Below are positions 3,987-5,398 of a stretch of 5,398 nt of DNA, piece by piece (the stretch's first letter is position 1; every line of letters begins with the position of its first letter). The DNA is from a bacterium. GTDB lineage: Bacteria; UBP14; UBA6098. Location of the stretch: assembly GCA_030642425.1 (NCBI GenBank), contig DAOWNU010000168.1:1-5398 (forward strand). Reading direction: 5' to 3'. The notes under the pieces are model-generated. The model searched no databases and had not been told where the DNA came from. It saw only the letters and a program-made list of their open reading frames with translations. A program made the position numbers and the translations under genes.

Positions 3987-5398
3987 GTGGATCAAGAAAA
4001 AAAATTAAGTTTCGACGATCTCAAACGAGACGTCATAGATAAGGGCCTTTGCAATAAATGCGGCTCGTGCGTGTCTTTTTGCACCGCGAGCCGGGTTGGC
4101 GCTATCGAAATGTGCGGCTGCTCGGACAATACCCCCCAGTGGGTCGATCCCGACAAGTGCTACAACTGCGGCATCTGTTATTTGATTTGCCCACAAACAA
4201 AAGACCTGAACGAAACGATCCGCGACGAATTCGACTGGGTCTCCCCCGCCGGGAAATACCGCGATATCGTCACGGCACGGGCCACCGATAAAGATATTCT
4301 GGCGGTCGCAACCGACGGCGGCGTTGTCACCGCGCTTCTTCTGTATATGCTGGAGAACAACGTTATCGATGGGGCGATAGTCTCACGGCGCACCGGATTA
4401 TTCAGCCGGGAACCCGATATTGTAACGACCAGAGAGGGGCTTATCGAAGCGGCCGGATCGAGTTTCTCCGAGGCCCAGCTTCTGGACGAAGTCGGCCACA
4501 AATACACCGATTACGTGCCGATAATCCCCGCGGTTCAACTGCTCGGGCCACGGCGAACTATAAGACTTGCGGCAGTCGGGACCCCCTGTCAGATTCTCGC
4601 CATTCGCAAGATGCAATCCTTGAACATACTTCCCTCGGATATAATCCATTTCACGATCGGTTTGTTCTGTATGCAGTGTTTCGCGTTTAACAGCCTTATG
4701 GATAAAGAGTTTATCCGGCAGCATAAGATCAATCCCGCGGATATAAAGAAGATCAACGTTAAGGAAAATTTCCGGTTGGAACTGAAGTCGGGCGTAACGA
4801 TGCATATACCTTTCGAGGAGATAGAGGATATCGCCCGTCCGGCGTGTTTAACGTGCAAGGATTTTGCGAACGACTTCGCGGATATTTCCGTTGGGGGTTT
4901 AGGGTCGCCGGATGGCTTTACCACGTCCATGATCCGGACTACCGTCGCAAAGCGGTTATTCACGGACGCGGTGAATAAGGGATATATAGAGGTTACCGGG
5001 CTGTCGGACGCTGAGAAGGCGAGTATCGGGAATCTGATCGGGTCGTTCGTGGTTAAAAAACAGGAGAGGGCCGAAAGAAAGCAGGCTGAATTAGATGATT
5101 TCGATTATATCGACGACATCATCGCGAAAAGCGCAAATTTAGCGGATGAAGACTCGAGTTTCCTAAAATCCGGCGCTTTTGAAAATGTCTGCGACGAATG
5201 CGAGAAGCTTAACCGCCATTTAAGCTGGGTTATTGGATTCGTCAGTCACGAGCTTTCCAATACCATTGGAACGACTCTTATGAACATAAGCGCGCTCGCC
5301 AATCCGGAGATTTCAAGCCGGGTTAGCGATGAAAAGAAAACCAAAATGTTGCTGGCCGCTATCGGCAGTTTGAAACTCATGCAGGATATGATCCGAAA
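3987..5398 (+). CDS. FrhB/FdhB-domain iron-sulfur flavoprotein fused to a histidine-kinase-like domain (3' end beyond window)
   Basis: The frame is open for 470 codons from GTG 3987 to the window edge, so the protein is C-terminally incomplete here. Residues 22-32 (CNKCGSCVSFC) and 58-68 (CYNCGICYLIC) are two 4Fe-4S motifs. Residues ~80-335 match the F420-hydrogenase/dehydrogenase beta-subunit family: ATDGGVVTALL around 108-118, GTPCQI at 198-203, GLFCMQC, CLTC (287-290), and GGLGSPDGFTTSMIRT near 303. These normally bind FAD and FeS and handle F420 or ferredoxin electrons. A charged linker (~345-400) with a CDEC motif (402-405) leads to FVSHELSN, a histidine-kinase H-box with His421, and a helical dimerisation-like stretch to residue 470. 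The ATP-binding domain would lie downstream. FrhB family assignment is strong; kinase activity is inferred. The protein may be a redox sensor kinase rather than, or besides, a catalytic subunit. Soluble: no membrane segment is seen. Confidence 0.85.
   Translation, partial: MDQEKKLSFDDLKRDVIDKGLCNKCGSCVSFCTASRVGAIEMCGCSDNTPQWVDPDKCYNCGICYLICPQTKDLNETIRDEFDWVSPAGKYRDIVTARATDKDILAVATDGGVVTALLLYMLENNVIDGAIVSRRTGLFSREPDIVTTREGLIEAAGSSFSEAQLLDEVGHKYTDYVPIIPAVQLLGPRRTIRLAAVGTPCQILAIRKMQSLNILPSDIIHFTIGLFCMQCFAFNSLMDKEFIRQHKINPADIKKINVKENFRLELKSGVTMHIPFEEIEDIARPACLTCKDFANDFADISVGGLGSPDGFTTSMIRTTVAKRLFTDAVNKGYIEVTGLSDAEKASIGNLIGSFVVKKQERAERKQAELDDFDYIDDIIAKSANLADEDSSFLKSGAFENVCDECEKLNRHLSWVIGFVSHELSNTIGTTLMNISALANPEISSRVSDEKKTKMLLAAIGSLKLMQDMIR

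Overview
The window looks like chromosome from an anaerobic prokaryote, most likely an uncultured bacterium of moderate GC. Four of the six clear genes encode iron-sulfur or flavin electron carriers related to heterodisulfide reductase (Hdr), the Flx/sulfhydrogenase electron-input modules and the F420-hydrogenase beta subunit (FrhB). All genes are on the + strand. The taxon cannot be named from the sequence alone.

Layout. Positions 38-2867 form a tight run of four genes: a cysteine-rich DUF3795 protein, a HydB/FlxB-like 4Fe-4S protein, a HydG/AsrB/FlxA-like FAD oxidoreductase that overlaps the previous gene by 4 bases, and an HdrC-like protein with two 4Fe-4S clusters. At 3987 a GTG-started gene begins that is still open at the window end. 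Its first ~335 residues are a ferredoxin-like domain plus an FrhB/FdhB domain. After a linker it enters a histidine-kinase H-box (SHEL, His421). It therefore appears to be an electron-transfer protein fused to a signal-transduction module, and this is the most interesting object here.

Between hdrC and the frhB-kinase gene lies about 1.1 kb that looks inserted into a once contiguous operon. The last ~59 bases of hdrC occur twice (2812-2870 and 3913-3971). The second copy sits 18 bases upstream of the frhB start, the same gap as between the FAD gene and hdrC. A 16-base piece of the frhB coding sequence also recurs just after the first hdrC copy. The segment carries a small XRE-type helix-turn-helix gene, a stop-free stretch that may be a decayed gene, a nine-unit 21-base minisatellite, a weak promoter-like site and an imperfect inverted repeat.

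Working model (inference). The FAD and HydB-like subunits take electrons from or give them to a pyridine nucleotide and pass them to HdrC. The FrhB domain may be a further flavin/FeS partner, or may sense the redox state of the pathway and relay it through the kinase domain. No HdrA, HdrB or MvhD/FlxD is inside the window, so whether a complete bifurcating complex exists depends on flanking sequence.
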